12,861 nucleotides of DNA from Alphaproteobacteria bacterium (GTDB lineage Bacteria > Pseudomonadota > Alphaproteobacteria > CAAHEQ01 > UBA3637). This document shows, piece after piece, positions 1-6,301 of this stretch. The notes below the pieces were generated by a model. It saw only the letters and a list, made by a program, of their open reading frames with translations, did no database searches and had not been told where the DNA came from. Numbering within the stretch: the first letter of the stretch is position 1; each line of letters opens with the position of its first letter. The position numbers and the translations under genes were made by a program. Location: positions 1-12,861 of the forward strand of contig CAAHEQ010000067.1 of assembly GCA_900772625.1 (NCBI GenBank). The letters run 5' to 3'.

Positions 1-11
1 ACAATAAAATG

Positions 12-17
12 AAAGGA
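12..17 (+). promoter_or_regulatory. Ribosome binding site AAAGGA that decides the start at 24
   Basis: AAAGGA lies 6 nt before the ATG at 24. It is itself preceded by an in-frame ATG at 9. The same arrangement (ATG directly followed by AAAGGA, then a second ATG 15 nt after the first) occurs at 3650-3667. Confidence 0.6.
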
Positions 18-23
18 TATAAA

Positions 24-398
24 ATGAAAATATTAACAGCTTTAACAATCGCAGTAATCGCTTTGAATGTCAGTGGAGCACTAGCCGAAACATGCAAAAG
101 CGGTTCTTTGCAAACGGGCGAAAACGGGCACGTTTACTGTACAAGTATTGGCTATCAGATAAATTGGTGGAGTGCTTATACTTGGTGTGAAGCTCAAGGC
201 AGACATTTGGCCTCAATTTATGAGGTGTGCCCTGGCTGGACAGGCAATGATTCCAGTTGCAATATGGGTACGTTTACAAGCGGCTCAACCTTTTGGACTT
301 CTACAGCGGAAGGTACTGAGACAGCTTTTCGAATCAGTAAGTCTGGAGCAGGCCGATACAATCGCAACCTAGCATTGGCCTATGCAATTTGTTATTAA
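24..398 (+). CDS. Small secreted six-cysteine protein, C-type-lectin-like fold suspected
   Basis: This gene encodes 124 residues. An N-terminal signal peptide (residues 1-21, hydrophobic core then A-L-A before Glu22) predicts Sec export to the periplasm or beyond. The mature part is short and has six cysteines (24, 39, 55, 69, 79, 123), enough for three disulfides. The pattern W-S-A-Y-T-W-C-E-A-Q-G-x-x-L-A (49-63), then F-W-T-S-T (90-94) and a terminal I-C-Y resembles the C-type-lectin / DUF1566-like fold, in which such aromatic and Gly/Leu positions recur. That is resemblance by eye, not a family assignment; the ligand is unknown. I chose the start at 24 because an AAAGGA Shine-Dalgarno lies 6 nt upstream. 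An in-frame ATG at 9 would add MKGYK but would contain that ribosome site. The promoter is outside the window. A hairpin terminator follows 61 nt downstream. Confidence 0.8.
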   Translation: MKILTALTIAVIALNVSGALAETCKSGSLQTGENGHVYCTSIGYQINWWSAYTWCEAQGRHLASIYEVCPGWTGNDSSCNMGTFTSGSTFWTSTAEGTETAFRISKSGAGRYNRNLALAYAICY

Positions 399-459
399 CG
401 CTTGTGCCTTAAGAACAAATGCAAATAAAGTTTTAAGCGCGACACAAGAGGCGCAACAG

Positions 460-489
460 AAAAGCCCCTGCCAAACTGCGGGGGCTTTT
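460..489. terminator. Bidirectional hairpin terminator between the 24-398 gene and secF
   Basis: A 12-bp stem pairs 460-471 with 478-489, with one T-G wobble and a 6-nt loop (472-477). The G+C core GCCCC/GGGGC is flanked by AAAA and TTTT, so either strand can give a hairpin followed by a short U run. It lies between two convergent genes, as expected for a shared terminator. The U tract is only four bases on each side. Confidence 0.75.
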
Positions 490-513
490 ATTGGCTTATT
501 TAAAACACAAGCT

Positions 514-1500
514 TTAATGACGGCAAGAGCCACCACATTTGCTATAGCGTCCCAATGGTTCTTTCTTCGCTTCCATTTCGAACTTAGCTGCCTCGGCATA
601 CGGACCAACCTCATCGGCCTTTGCAGAGACTGCGCGCAAGTCAAAGTACTTCAACATTGGCACTGCTAAATACAAAGACGAGTATGTGCCGATGACAATA
701 CCGAACAGCAAGCAAATCGAAAAGCCGTACAACGTCTCGCCACCAAAGAAAATCAATATGACGAGCATTAACATTGTTGTCACGGAGGTGAGCAACGTTC
801 TAGACAACGTATCGTTCAAGCTTTTGTTGAGCAATTCAATCACAGGCATTTTGCGATACAGTTTCAAGTTTTCTCTGATACGGTCAAAGTTAACGACCTT
901 GTCGTTCGTCACATAGCCCGCCATAGACAGCAAACCCGCTACGACCGTCATATTAAAGTCCAAGCCAGTCCAAGCAAACAAACCGACCGTCACAATCAAA
1001 TCGTGCGCCAATGCAAGCAAACAAGTCAAAGCAAATTGCCATTCAAATCTGAACCAAATATAGATTGCGATAGCGGCCAAAGCCAAAACGGACGCCCACA
1101 AACTTTTGTGCAAAAGCTCTTCACCAACCTTAGGACCCACAACTTCGATGCGACGGTATTCAATGCCTTCGCCTAAAGTCTCTTTAATCTGAGCAATAAT
1201 GCGCGCTTGTTCGGCTTTATCCGTTGTATCGGCCACAACGTGAATCAACATTTCGCGACCAGATGTGCCAATTGACTGGAGGTTCGTTTCACCCAAAGCC
1301 AGCTCATCAACTTTGTGACGCATTTGCGCCATATCTATTTGCTCTTCGGATTGAACTTCAACCAAGATGCCACCCAAAAAGTCAATACCGTAATCCAAAC
1401 CTTTTGTAAATAAACCTACAAAAGACAGGATTATCGCCAAAGCCGAAATTGCAAAAGCATATTTACTTTGTTTAATAAAATCGATACTTTTTATTTTCAT
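514..1500 (-). CDS. secF: Protein translocase subunit SecF
   Basis: SecF is the second half of the SecDF membrane complex, which uses the proton motive force to help pull proteins across the SecYEG channel. The 328-residue product has a first membrane segment (about 15-31), the opening motif G-I-D-F-L-G-G (38-44; the commonest form has Thr at the fifth position), a periplasmic domain ending V-G-P-K-V-G-E-E-L (121-129), and five further membrane segments. The membrane motif G-Y-V-T-N-D-K-V-V-N-F-D-R-I-R-E-N (195-211) corresponds to the usual G-Y-S-x-N-D-T-V-V-x-x-D-R-x-R-E-N, with Lys201 replacing Thr. S-R-T-L-L-T-S-V-T-T (233-242) is also typical. It is the last gene of yajC-secD-secF, starting 15 nt after the secD stop, with an AAAGGA site 9 nt upstream. 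The C-terminal tail beyond about residue 290 is charged and ends in a Cys-Gly-Gly-Ser-Cys stretch of unknown meaning. Confidence 0.96.
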   Translation of the reverse strand: MKIKSIDFIKQSKYAFAISALAIILSFVGLFTKGLDYGIDFLGGILVEVQSEEQIDMAQMRHKVDELALGETNLQSIGTSGREMLIHVVADTTDKAEQARIIAQIKETLGEGIEYRRIEVVGPKVGEELLHKSLWASVLALAAIAIYIWFRFEWQFALTCLLALAHDLIVTVGLFAWTGLDFNMTVVAGLLSMAGYVTNDKVVNFDRIRENLKLYRKMPVIELLNKSLNDTLSRTLLTSVTTMLMLVILIFFGGETLYGFSICLLFGIVIGTYSSLYLAVPMLKYFDLRAVSAKADEVGPYAEAAKFEMEAKKEPLGRYSKCGGSCRH

Positions 1501-1515
1501 TTTCGTTTGTCCTTT

Positions 1516-3093
1516 CTACAGCTTGATTTTGATTTCTTTTGGCTTGCGAATCGTGTACCAAATCATAATCAAGAACTTAGTAATCATAATCGCTGTAAAC
1601 AAAGAAGTGAATACACCAATTCCCAATGTGACGCTGAAGCCTTTAATTGGGCCAGCACCCATAAAGAACAACACAATTGCCGCAAAAAGCGTTGTAATTT
1701 GGCTGTCGAAAATCGCCGTAAAAGCGTTGTCAAAGCCTGCGTTAATTACTTGCAATGGTGTTGAGTGTCCCATTTTAATTTCATCGCGCATACGTTCGTA
1801 AATCAAAACGTTTGAGTCGACCGCCATACCAATCGTCAGGGCAATACCTGCCAAACCTGGCAAAGTCAAAGTCGCACCCAAAGCGCTTAAAATCGCGAAA
1901 ATCAAACATACGTTGACAATCAAAGCGATGTTGGCAAAAGTACCAAATCGACCGTAAACAGCGAACATAAACGCAAAGACTAAAATCGAGCCCAAAATGC
2001 ACGCGTAAGCGCCTTTGCGGATCGAGTCTTCACCCAAGCCAGCGCCAACAGTTCTTTCTTCTACGACTTCCAGTGGCGCAGGTAATGCACCCGAACGCAA
2101 CATTAACGCCAGCTCGCCCGCGCTTTGAAGGGTGAAGTTGCCAGTAATGACACCTTTGCCGCCCATAATTGCGGATTGAATGACTGGTGCAGAAATGATT
2201 TTGTTATCAAGCACAATCGCCAAGCGTTTACCGATATTGTCGCGTGTTGTCGTTCCAAACTTTTTAGCACCCAATGGTTTGAACGAGAATGCCACAACAG
2301 CTTCCCCATTTTCGCCATAGTCAGCCTTTGCGCCATCCAACTGATCTCCACCAACAACAACCGCACGTTTTAAAACGAGCGTGCCTGTTTCGTCACCATT
2401 CATCAGCATCGAATCCATCGGCAACTTACCCCGTTGAGCATCGGCAAGTGAAACGCTGTCATCAACCAAATGGAACGACATTTTAGCCGTTTTGCCAAGC
2501 AAAGCTTTTACTTCTGCTGGGTTTTGAACACCAGGCAATTGCAATGCAATGCGGTCAGCGCCTTGACGTTGAATGGACGGTTCTTTTGTGCCCAGCTCGT
2601 CAATACGGCGGCGGACGATTTCAATCGATTGCGCCACAGCATCGGATTTAATCTTTGTCAAAGCTTGATCAGAATAAGAGATAATCAATTCATTGTCTTG
2701 ATGTTCTGTGTCCATTTGTTCTGTTTCTTGCTTTGTAATAATGCTTTGCGCGTTCATCAATTGAGACGCGTCCAAAATCTTGACATGTAATTTGCCGTCC
2801 ACGACCTTGAGACCCGAAAACTTGATTTTGTTTTCGCGCAGCGCAGATCTTGCACCATCAGCCAATGATGATAAACGCTCTTCAATTAAATTGTCGATTT
2901 TAATTTCCAATAACAAGTTCGAACCGCCTTGCAAATCCAAACCCAAAGTCATCGGACGCCACCATTCTTGCATTTTTGCAGGAACGTGTGAGGCATAGTA
3001 TTCAGGACTCATAAAGTTCGGAATACTAAAAAATATTCCCAAGACAGAAACGATAATTACTGTCCAAGCTCGCCATTTCGGATAACCAAACAT
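1516..3093 (-). CDS. secD: Protein translocase subunit SecD
   Basis: SecD pairs with SecF in the inner membrane and has the large periplasmic domain that helps release translocating proteins. The product is 525 residues, shorter than the roughly 615 of E. coli SecD. Visible features: membrane segment 1 (about 10-27); G-L-D-L-Q-G-G-S (51-58), the SecD signature; R-R-R-I-D-E-L-G-T-K-E-P-x-I-Q-R-Q-G (161-178); the P1-head region with L-D-N-K-I-I-S-A-P-V-I (295-305); a stretch with R-S-G-A-L-P-A-P (333-340); and C-terminal membrane segments with G-M-A-V-D-S-N-V-L-I-Y-E-R (422-434), which carries the conserved Asp used in proton coupling. It starts 3 nt after yajC, so its AAAGGA site (3101-3106) lies inside the end of yajC, which suggests translational coupling. 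It ends in TAG. Confidence 0.97.
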   Translation of the reverse strand: MFGYPKWRAWTVIIVSVLGIFFSIPNFMSPEYYASHVPAKMQEWWRPMTLGLDLQGGSNLLLEIKIDNLIEERLSSLADGARSALRENKIKFSGLKVVDGKLHVKILDASQLMNAQSIITKQETEQMDTEHQDNELIISYSDQALTKIKSDAVAQSIEIVRRRIDELGTKEPSIQRQGADRIALQLPGVQNPAEVKALLGKTAKMSFHLVDDSVSLADAQRGKLPMDSMLMNGDETGTLVLKRAVVVGGDQLDGAKADYGENGEAVVAFSFKPLGAKKFGTTTRDNIGKRLAIVLDNKIISAPVIQSAIMGGKGVITGNFTLQSAGELALMLRSGALPAPLEVVEERTVGAGLGEDSIRKGAYACILGSILVFAFMFAVYGRFGTFANIALIVNVCLIFAILSALGATLTLPGLAGIALTIGMAVDSNVLIYERMRDEIKMGHSTPLQVINAGFDNAFTAIFDSQITTLFAAIVLFFMGAGPIKGFSVTLGIGVFTSLFTAIMITKFLIMIWYTIRKPKEIKIKL

Positions 3094-3096
3094 TTT

Positions 3097-3462
3097 TTAT
3101 TCCTTTACCTTTTTTGTTTTACTGTCAGCCGCTTCAATTAAAACTTGACCAATATAAGCGCGCAAAACTTTCACTTTGACGCCATCGGCCAGCTCTACAG
3201 AAACTTCCGCTTCGTTAATTAACTTAGCCACTTTTCCAATCATACCTGCGACAAGAACTTCATCACCTACTTTTAAATTATTCAACATCTGGGCGTGTTC
3301 TTTGGCGCGCTTTTGTTGAGGCCGAATAAAGAAAAAGTAAAAAATGAGTATGATTGCACCAAGCTGAATCAAAGCCCGTGTCCAATCTACAGCAGGCGCT
3401 CCCGCAACAGGCGCAGCTGGAACAGAACTTGCTGCTTGAGCCACAGAAAATAATGAAATCAT
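3097..3462 (-). CDS. yajC: Preprotein translocase subunit YajC
   Basis: YajC is a small single-span inner-membrane protein that associates with SecDF. The 121-residue product has an Ala/Pro-rich N-terminus, one membrane span (about 30-45), the signature I-R-P-Q-Q-K-R-A-K-E-H (46-56), and a cytoplasmic domain with N-N-L-K-V-G-D-E-V (61-69) and G-x-I-G-K-V (73-78). Length and motifs are typical, although the N-terminal extension before the span is somewhat long. It is the first gene of yajC-secD-secF. A GAGG ribosome site lies about 7 nt before the ATG, and a good promoter lies upstream at 3501-3529. Confidence 0.95.
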   Translation of the reverse strand: MISLFSVAQAASSVPAAPVAGAPAVDWTRALIQLGAIILIFYFFFIRPQQKRAKEHAQMLNNLKVGDEVLVAGMIGKVAKLINEAEVSVELADGVKVKVLRAYIGQVLIEAADSKTKKVKE

Positions 3463-3500
3463 TTCAAAACCTCTTAACTTATTATTAACGAATCTTCTCG

Positions 3501-3529
3501 ACTATAAGCACTTTTTTGAAAAAAAGCAA
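3501..3529 (-). promoter_or_regulatory. Sigma-70-type promoter of yajC-secD-secF
   Basis: Read on the minus strand: -35 TTGCTT (3529-3524), 17-bp spacer, -10 TATAGT (3506-3501). The predicted transcription start is near 3494, giving a leader of about 32 nt before yajC. Confidence 0.7.
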
Positions 3530-3552
3530 CCAATTTTTTTACTTTTTGCCTC

Positions 3553-3581
3553 TTGACTTTTGGCTAGCTTCGACTTATGCG
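3553..3581 (+). promoter_or_regulatory. Possible upstream promoter for the lipoprotein operon
   Basis: TTGACT (3553-3558), 17-bp spacer, TATGCG (3576-3581). The -35 is good and the -10 is weak. It lies upstream of the better-placed promoter at 3599-3627, so it would be secondary. Confidence 0.3.
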
Positions 3582-3598
3582 AAAAACGAAAAAAAATA

Positions 3599-3627
3599 TT
3601 GCCTTTTAATATCTTTATATGTATGCT
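3599..3627 (+). promoter_or_regulatory. Promoter of the three-gene lipoprotein operon
   Basis: -35 TTGCCT (3599-3604), 17-bp spacer, -10 TATGCT (3622-3627). The expected start of transcription is near 3634, about 31 nt before the ATG at 3665. It faces away from the yajC promoter across the shared intergenic region. Confidence 0.5.
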
Positions 3628-3652
3628 TTGACTTAGGAGTCGAAATTTTATG

Positions 3653-3658
3653 AAAGGA
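3653..3658 (+). promoter_or_regulatory. Ribosome binding site AAAGGA that decides the start at 3665
   Basis: AAAGGA with a 6-nt gap to the ATG at 3665. An earlier in-frame ATG at 3650 would add MKGTT; its own candidate site (AGGAG, 3635-3639) would lie at the extreme 5' end of the predicted transcript. The start at 3665 also gives the more usual lipoprotein N-terminus, M-K-R-L-L. Confidence 0.55.
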
Positions 3659-3664
3659 ACAACT

Positions 3665-4081
3665 ATGAAAAGATTACTTATGCTTGGGATTGTTTTGATG
3701 CTCGCCGCGTGCTCGGGAGACGGTCATTTAAGGCCATCTATTCAAGCGGATTTAAACTCGCCACGTGCGCAAGCAGTGCTGAACCCTGCTATTCGTCTAG
3801 ACTTTTCGCAAGCCCAATATCGCGGTCGAAATCTGGGCACTTATGTTGCGAATAAAAAGACGAACTCGTATAACAAGCGTGGTCCTCAAGCGTGCCAAAT
3901 TGCCTTTTTGTCCGCCGTACGTTCTTTGCAAGGCAGAGCTGCTGCGTTGGGTGGCAACGCCGTTGTCAACATTCACAGCTTTTATAAAAAGAACGCAACT
4001 TACAGCCCAACCACATACGATTGCGATGATGGTTTACTGATGGCTGGCGTTGCTTTGCGTGGTACGGTGATTAAGGAATAA
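3665..4081 (+). CDS. Lipoprotein with an RcsF/YbjQ-like C-terminal domain
   Basis: This 138-residue protein begins with a lipoprotein signal peptide and lipobox L-A-A-C (Cys16). Ser at +2 predicts sorting to the outer membrane by Lol. The mature part has a spacer region (17-70) and then a compact domain (about 74-137): C77-x-x-A-F-L-S-A-V, A-A-A-L-G-G-N-A-V-V-N-I (92-103), C120-D-D-G-L-L-M-A-G-V-A-L-R-G-T-V. The helix followed by G-G-N-A-V and a strand resembles the RcsF / YbjQ fold, and the two domain cysteines could form a disulfide as in RcsF. I recall relatives of this family being labelled excinuclease ATPase subunit in databases; nothing here supports an ATPase. It is the first gene of a tight operon (16 nt to the next). 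A role as an envelope sensor is only an inference from the RcsF resemblance. Confidence 0.82.
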   Translation: MKRLLMLGIVLMLAACSGDGHLRPSIQADLNSPRAQAVLNPAIRLDFSQAQYRGRNLGTYVANKKTNSYNKRGPQACQIAFLSAVRSLQGRAAALGGNAVVNIHSFYKKNATYSPTTYDCDDGLLMAGVALRGTVIKE

Positions 4082-4097
4082 TAAAGGGTAAGCAAAA

Positions 4098-4493
4098 ATG
4101 AAAAAGCTTTTTTTAATGTTATTTGGTGCGTTGTTGTTGGCTGCTTGCTCGGGACCACAAGTTCCCAAACCTGTTGCAGGCACAATTCCTCCAATGGTGA
4201 CAAATATGCAACAAATTGAACAGGCTATTCAAACGGCTTGCACAAAGGCTAAATGGCAAGTGATTGAAAAAGGAAACGGCTATATGAATCTGACCGTTTT
4301 CTCAAGAGGTATGGGCTTTGCGGCACAAATTACTTATAACCCGCAATCCTACACAATCTCGTTCGGACAAGTGACTTATACAGAACGGGATTTGGGTGAC
4401 GCGTACACGCTTTATCGTAAGCTTTCGATTAAGCTCAATCGCACAATCCAACGTTATTTGTTAACCCCAGCCGTTCAAGGCGTAAACTATTAG
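4098..4493 (+). CDS. Small lipoprotein of unknown function
   Basis: This 131-residue protein has a lipoprotein signal peptide with lipobox L-A-A-C (Cys17) and Ser at +2, so it probably goes to the outer membrane. The mature domain starts near residue 36 with a helix I-E-Q-A-I-Q-T-A-C-T-K-A (40-51), then K-W-Q-V-I-E-K-G-N-G-Y (52-62), strands A-A-Q-I-T-Y (75-80) and Y-T-I-S-F (85-89), and a closing helix L-Y-R-K-L-S-I-K-L-N-R-T-I (105-117). The helix-strand-strand-helix order resembles small proteobacterial lipoproteins that carry a Y-x-I-x-Y-x-x-S strand, but I cannot name a family. Its ribosome site (AAAGGG, 4083-4088) is modest and 9 nt away. It lies 16 nt after the upstream lipoprotein gene and 10 nt before the Bor-like one, so the three are probably co-transcribed. 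Confidence 0.85.
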   Translation: MKKLFLMLFGALLLAACSGPQVPKPVAGTIPPMVTNMQQIEQAIQTACTKAKWQVIEKGNGYMNLTVFSRGMGFAAQITYNPQSYTISFGQVTYTERDLGDAYTLYRKLSIKLNRTIQRYLLTPAVQGVNY

Positions 4494-4503
4494 GAGATAT
4501 TTT

Positions 4504-4839
4504 ATGAAAAAAACATTATTAGGCTTATTGGTTGTTTTTGCTTTAACAGGTTGTATGACTTCTCGTTTTCCAATGACGAGCCAAGATCAAATCCCTGAAA
4601 AACCAACTTATTCCAGAACGCAACACTTTGTGTGGATCAACAAAGTGTCAACAGTCGATCCAGCTAAAGTTTGTGGCTCTGTTAGCAACGTTGCAATGGT
4701 CGAAGATGTTGTGTTGACGCACCAAGCATGGCTGAAAATTTTAACGGCTTTGATTTATCAACCAACAACAACGCGCGTTTACTGTAAACGTCCAGTTCGC
4801 AATGGTTATATCGCGCCGCAACCTTCAAGCCGCAGATAA
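4504..4839 (+). CDS. Bor/Iss-family lipoprotein
   Basis: This 111-residue protein has a lipoprotein signal peptide with lipobox L-T-G-C (Cys17) and Met at +2. The mature part matches the phage lambda Bor / Iss family (Lambda_Bor) along its length: H-F-V-W-I-N-K (41-47), V-D-P-A-K-V-C-G-S (51-59), N-V (62-63), a variable helix, then L-T-A-L-I-Y-Q-P-T-T-T-R-V-Y-C (80-94). Lambda Bor has the same order: H-F-F-V, V-D-A-A-K-I-C-G-G, N-V, G-I-Y-T-P and R-V-Y-C. The two cysteines (57 and 94) sit at the family positions. A basic tail (95-111) extends past the usual end. Bor and Iss are outer-membrane lipoproteins linked to serum resistance in enteric bacteria; that role should not be assumed here. 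Its AGGAGA site overlaps the stop codon of the gene before it. A strong terminator follows. Confidence 0.85.
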   Translation: MKKTLLGLLVVFALTGCMTSRFPMTSQDQIPEKPTYSRTQHFVWINKVSTVDPAKVCGSVSNVAMVEDVVLTHQAWLKILTALIYQPTTTRVYCKRPVRNGYIAPQPSSRR

Positions 4840-5154
4840 CAGGCTTCTATGTAAGGGCCCTTCATCGCAAACTTTTGTAATAAGAGTCTTTACACGGACA
4901 ATAATGAGAGCCCCATCTTTTATGGATGGGGCTTTTTTTGTATTATGTTAAAAAGACCTTAGTAATTCTGGAAGTTTCTTTCATCTTTTTTGAAAGGTTG
5001 GTACATAATTTAGGATTTTTAGAAAATAACGTCTTGTGATCTCAAAACCTAATCCAAAGTTATTTGCCCAATTTTACCCCAAAATATTTTTCATTTGCTA
5101 GGTATAAGAGCAGCAATATTTTTTACACAAAGAATAAATACTTTCTTCATCGGC
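4840..5154. other. Intergenic region between the lipoprotein operon and rmuC
   Basis: This 315-nt AT-rich stretch separates two convergent units. It holds a perfect 10-bp palindrome AAGGGCCCTT (4853-4862), the terminator at 4909-4939, and a loose inverted repeat AAATAAC / GTTATTT (5024-5030 and 5059-5065) with a 28-nt loop. I see no supported gene and no strong terminator for rmuC on the minus strand. Confidence 0.6.
4909..4939 (+). terminator. Intrinsic terminator of the lipoprotein operon
   Basis: A perfect 9-bp stem AGCCCCATC / GATGGGGCT (4909-4917 with 4925-4933), a 7-nt loop and a run of seven T ending at 4939. It lies 69 nt after the last lipoprotein gene. Confidence 0.9.
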
Positions 5155-6243
5155 TTAATTGGTAAGCTTTTTAATGTCTTGGCTTTCAACGCCAACGTTT
5201 TCGCTGACGTCTCTCAAACGGCGCTCGATTGCGCGTGTACGCGTGCCAGCCTCGTCCAAAACTTTGCCTGCTGCGTCTATGTTGCGCTTGACTTTGTCCA
5301 CCCAATCGGCATACTTGGCAAACTCGGTCTTAGCCTCTCCCAATGTCTTCCATACCTCGCCCGAACGCTTTTGAATAGCGAGCGTGCGAAAGCCCATTTG
5401 CAAGCTTGTTAAAAAAGCGCCCAACGTGCTCGGCCCCGTGATTGTGATTTTGTACGTTTTTTGCACAAAAGCAGCCAATCCAGGGCGGCGCATTACTTCT
5501 GCATACAGCCCTTCAGTTGGCAAAAACATAATCGCAAAATCGGTCGTTGTCGGTACTTCGATATAATGGTCGGCAATGCGCTTAGCTTCGAGTTTAATGC
5601 GTTTTTCAAGGTCTGCGCCTGCGGCCTCAACCGCGGCACTGTCGCCTTTTTCGGACGCGCTGATAAGGCGTTCATAATCCTCGTACGGAAACTTGGCATC
5701 AATAGGAATAACTCCATCAGGCAATACAACTACATATTCCACGACTTCGGTTGTTCCTGCCTTGATTTTTTCGTTGCGGCGATATTGGTCAGGCGACAGC
5801 ATTTGTTCCAACAACGCGCCCAGCTGCACTTCGCCCCACACGCCACGCGTCTTAACATTCGTCAGCACACGCTTTAAATCACCCACGCCCATAACAAGGT
5901 TGTGCATTTCACCTAAGCCTTGGTGGACTTTTTCAAGCCGCTCAGACACTTGCGCAAAAGAAGCGCCGATTTTGTTTTCCAGCGTTGTTTGAAGCTTTTC
6001 ATCAACGGTCGAGCGAACCTTTTCAAGCTGCGCATCCACCGCTTTTTGAATCGAATTGTTAAAGCCTAAAAGTGAGTTTAACAGCTCTTGGCGCAGTTGG
6101 CCTGCGTCTTGCTTTTGCCCGCGCTCAAAGCGCTCCAAATCCGCGCTGATAGACGGCTTTTGAGACAACTTAAAAATCACAAAAAGCACCAGCGCTAAAT
6201 TGACAAATAAAATGAGCGTGACTAAAATTTGAATAGTAAACAT
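5155..6243 (-). CDS. rmuC: DNA recombination protein RmuC
   Basis: RmuC-family proteins have a PD-(D/E)XK nuclease-like core; in E. coli RmuC limits recombination-linked rearrangement at short inverted repeats. This 362-residue protein starts with one membrane span (about 4-25), continues with a coiled coil (about 31-118), then the RmuC core: L-K-R-V-L-T-N-V-K-T-R-G-V-W-G-E (123-138), I-P-I-D-A-K-F-P (179-186, probable catalytic Asp and Lys), V-P-T-T-T-D-F-A-I-M-F-L-P-T-E (230-244) and G-P-S-T-L-G-A-F-L-T-S-L (270-281). E. coli RmuC is roughly 100 residues longer, so this is a compact form. I chose the start at 6243 because AAAGGAG (6253-6259) lies 9 nt upstream and the span then begins at once; an in-frame ATG at 6279 would add 12 residues without a good ribosome site. 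It lies 58 nt after the ankyrin-like gene, with no promoter that I can see between them. Confidence 0.92.
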   Translation of the reverse strand: MFTIQILVTLILFVNLALVLFVIFKLSQKPSISADLERFERGQKQDAGQLRQELLNSLLGFNNSIQKAVDAQLEKVRSTVDEKLQTTLENKIGASFAQVSERLEKVHQGLGEMHNLVMGVGDLKRVLTNVKTRGVWGEVQLGALLEQMLSPDQYRRNEKIKAGTTEVVEYVVVLPDGVIPIDAKFPYEDYERLISASEKGDSAAVEAAGADLEKRIKLEAKRIADHYIEVPTTTDFAIMFLPTEGLYAEVMRRPGLAAFVQKTYKITITGPSTLGAFLTSLQMGFRTLAIQKRSGEVWKTLGEAKTEFAKYADWVDKVKRNIDAAGKVLDEAGTRTRAIERRLRDVSENVGVESQDIKKLTN

Positions 6244-6301
6244 ATTGCTTTTCTCCTTTGCGACAGGAGTAGCATACAAAAAAACGTTTGAGAATGCAAG
6301 T

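Noticed and set aside
537..581. Cys-rich SecF C-terminus as a SecA-like zinc-binding tail
   Set aside because: The end Cys-Gly-Gly-Ser-Cys-Arg-His is too short and lacks the C-x-C-x-S-G-x8-C-H spacing, so it is a chance likeness.
3665..4081. Labelling the first lipoprotein as an excinuclease ATPase subunit
   Set aside because: It has a lipobox and an RcsF/YbjQ-like domain and no Walker motifs. The real UvrA is at 9335-12118, and the label appears to be a propagated database error.
5024..5065. Inverted repeat AAATAAC / GTTATTT as an rmuC terminator
   Set aside because: The stem is short and AT-only, the loop is 28 nt, and there is no suitable T tract on the minus strand.
5095..5412. Plus-strand open frame overlapping the 3' end of rmuC
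   Set aside because: It lies antisense to a confident RmuC coding region, has no ribosome site and shows no recognisable motifs.
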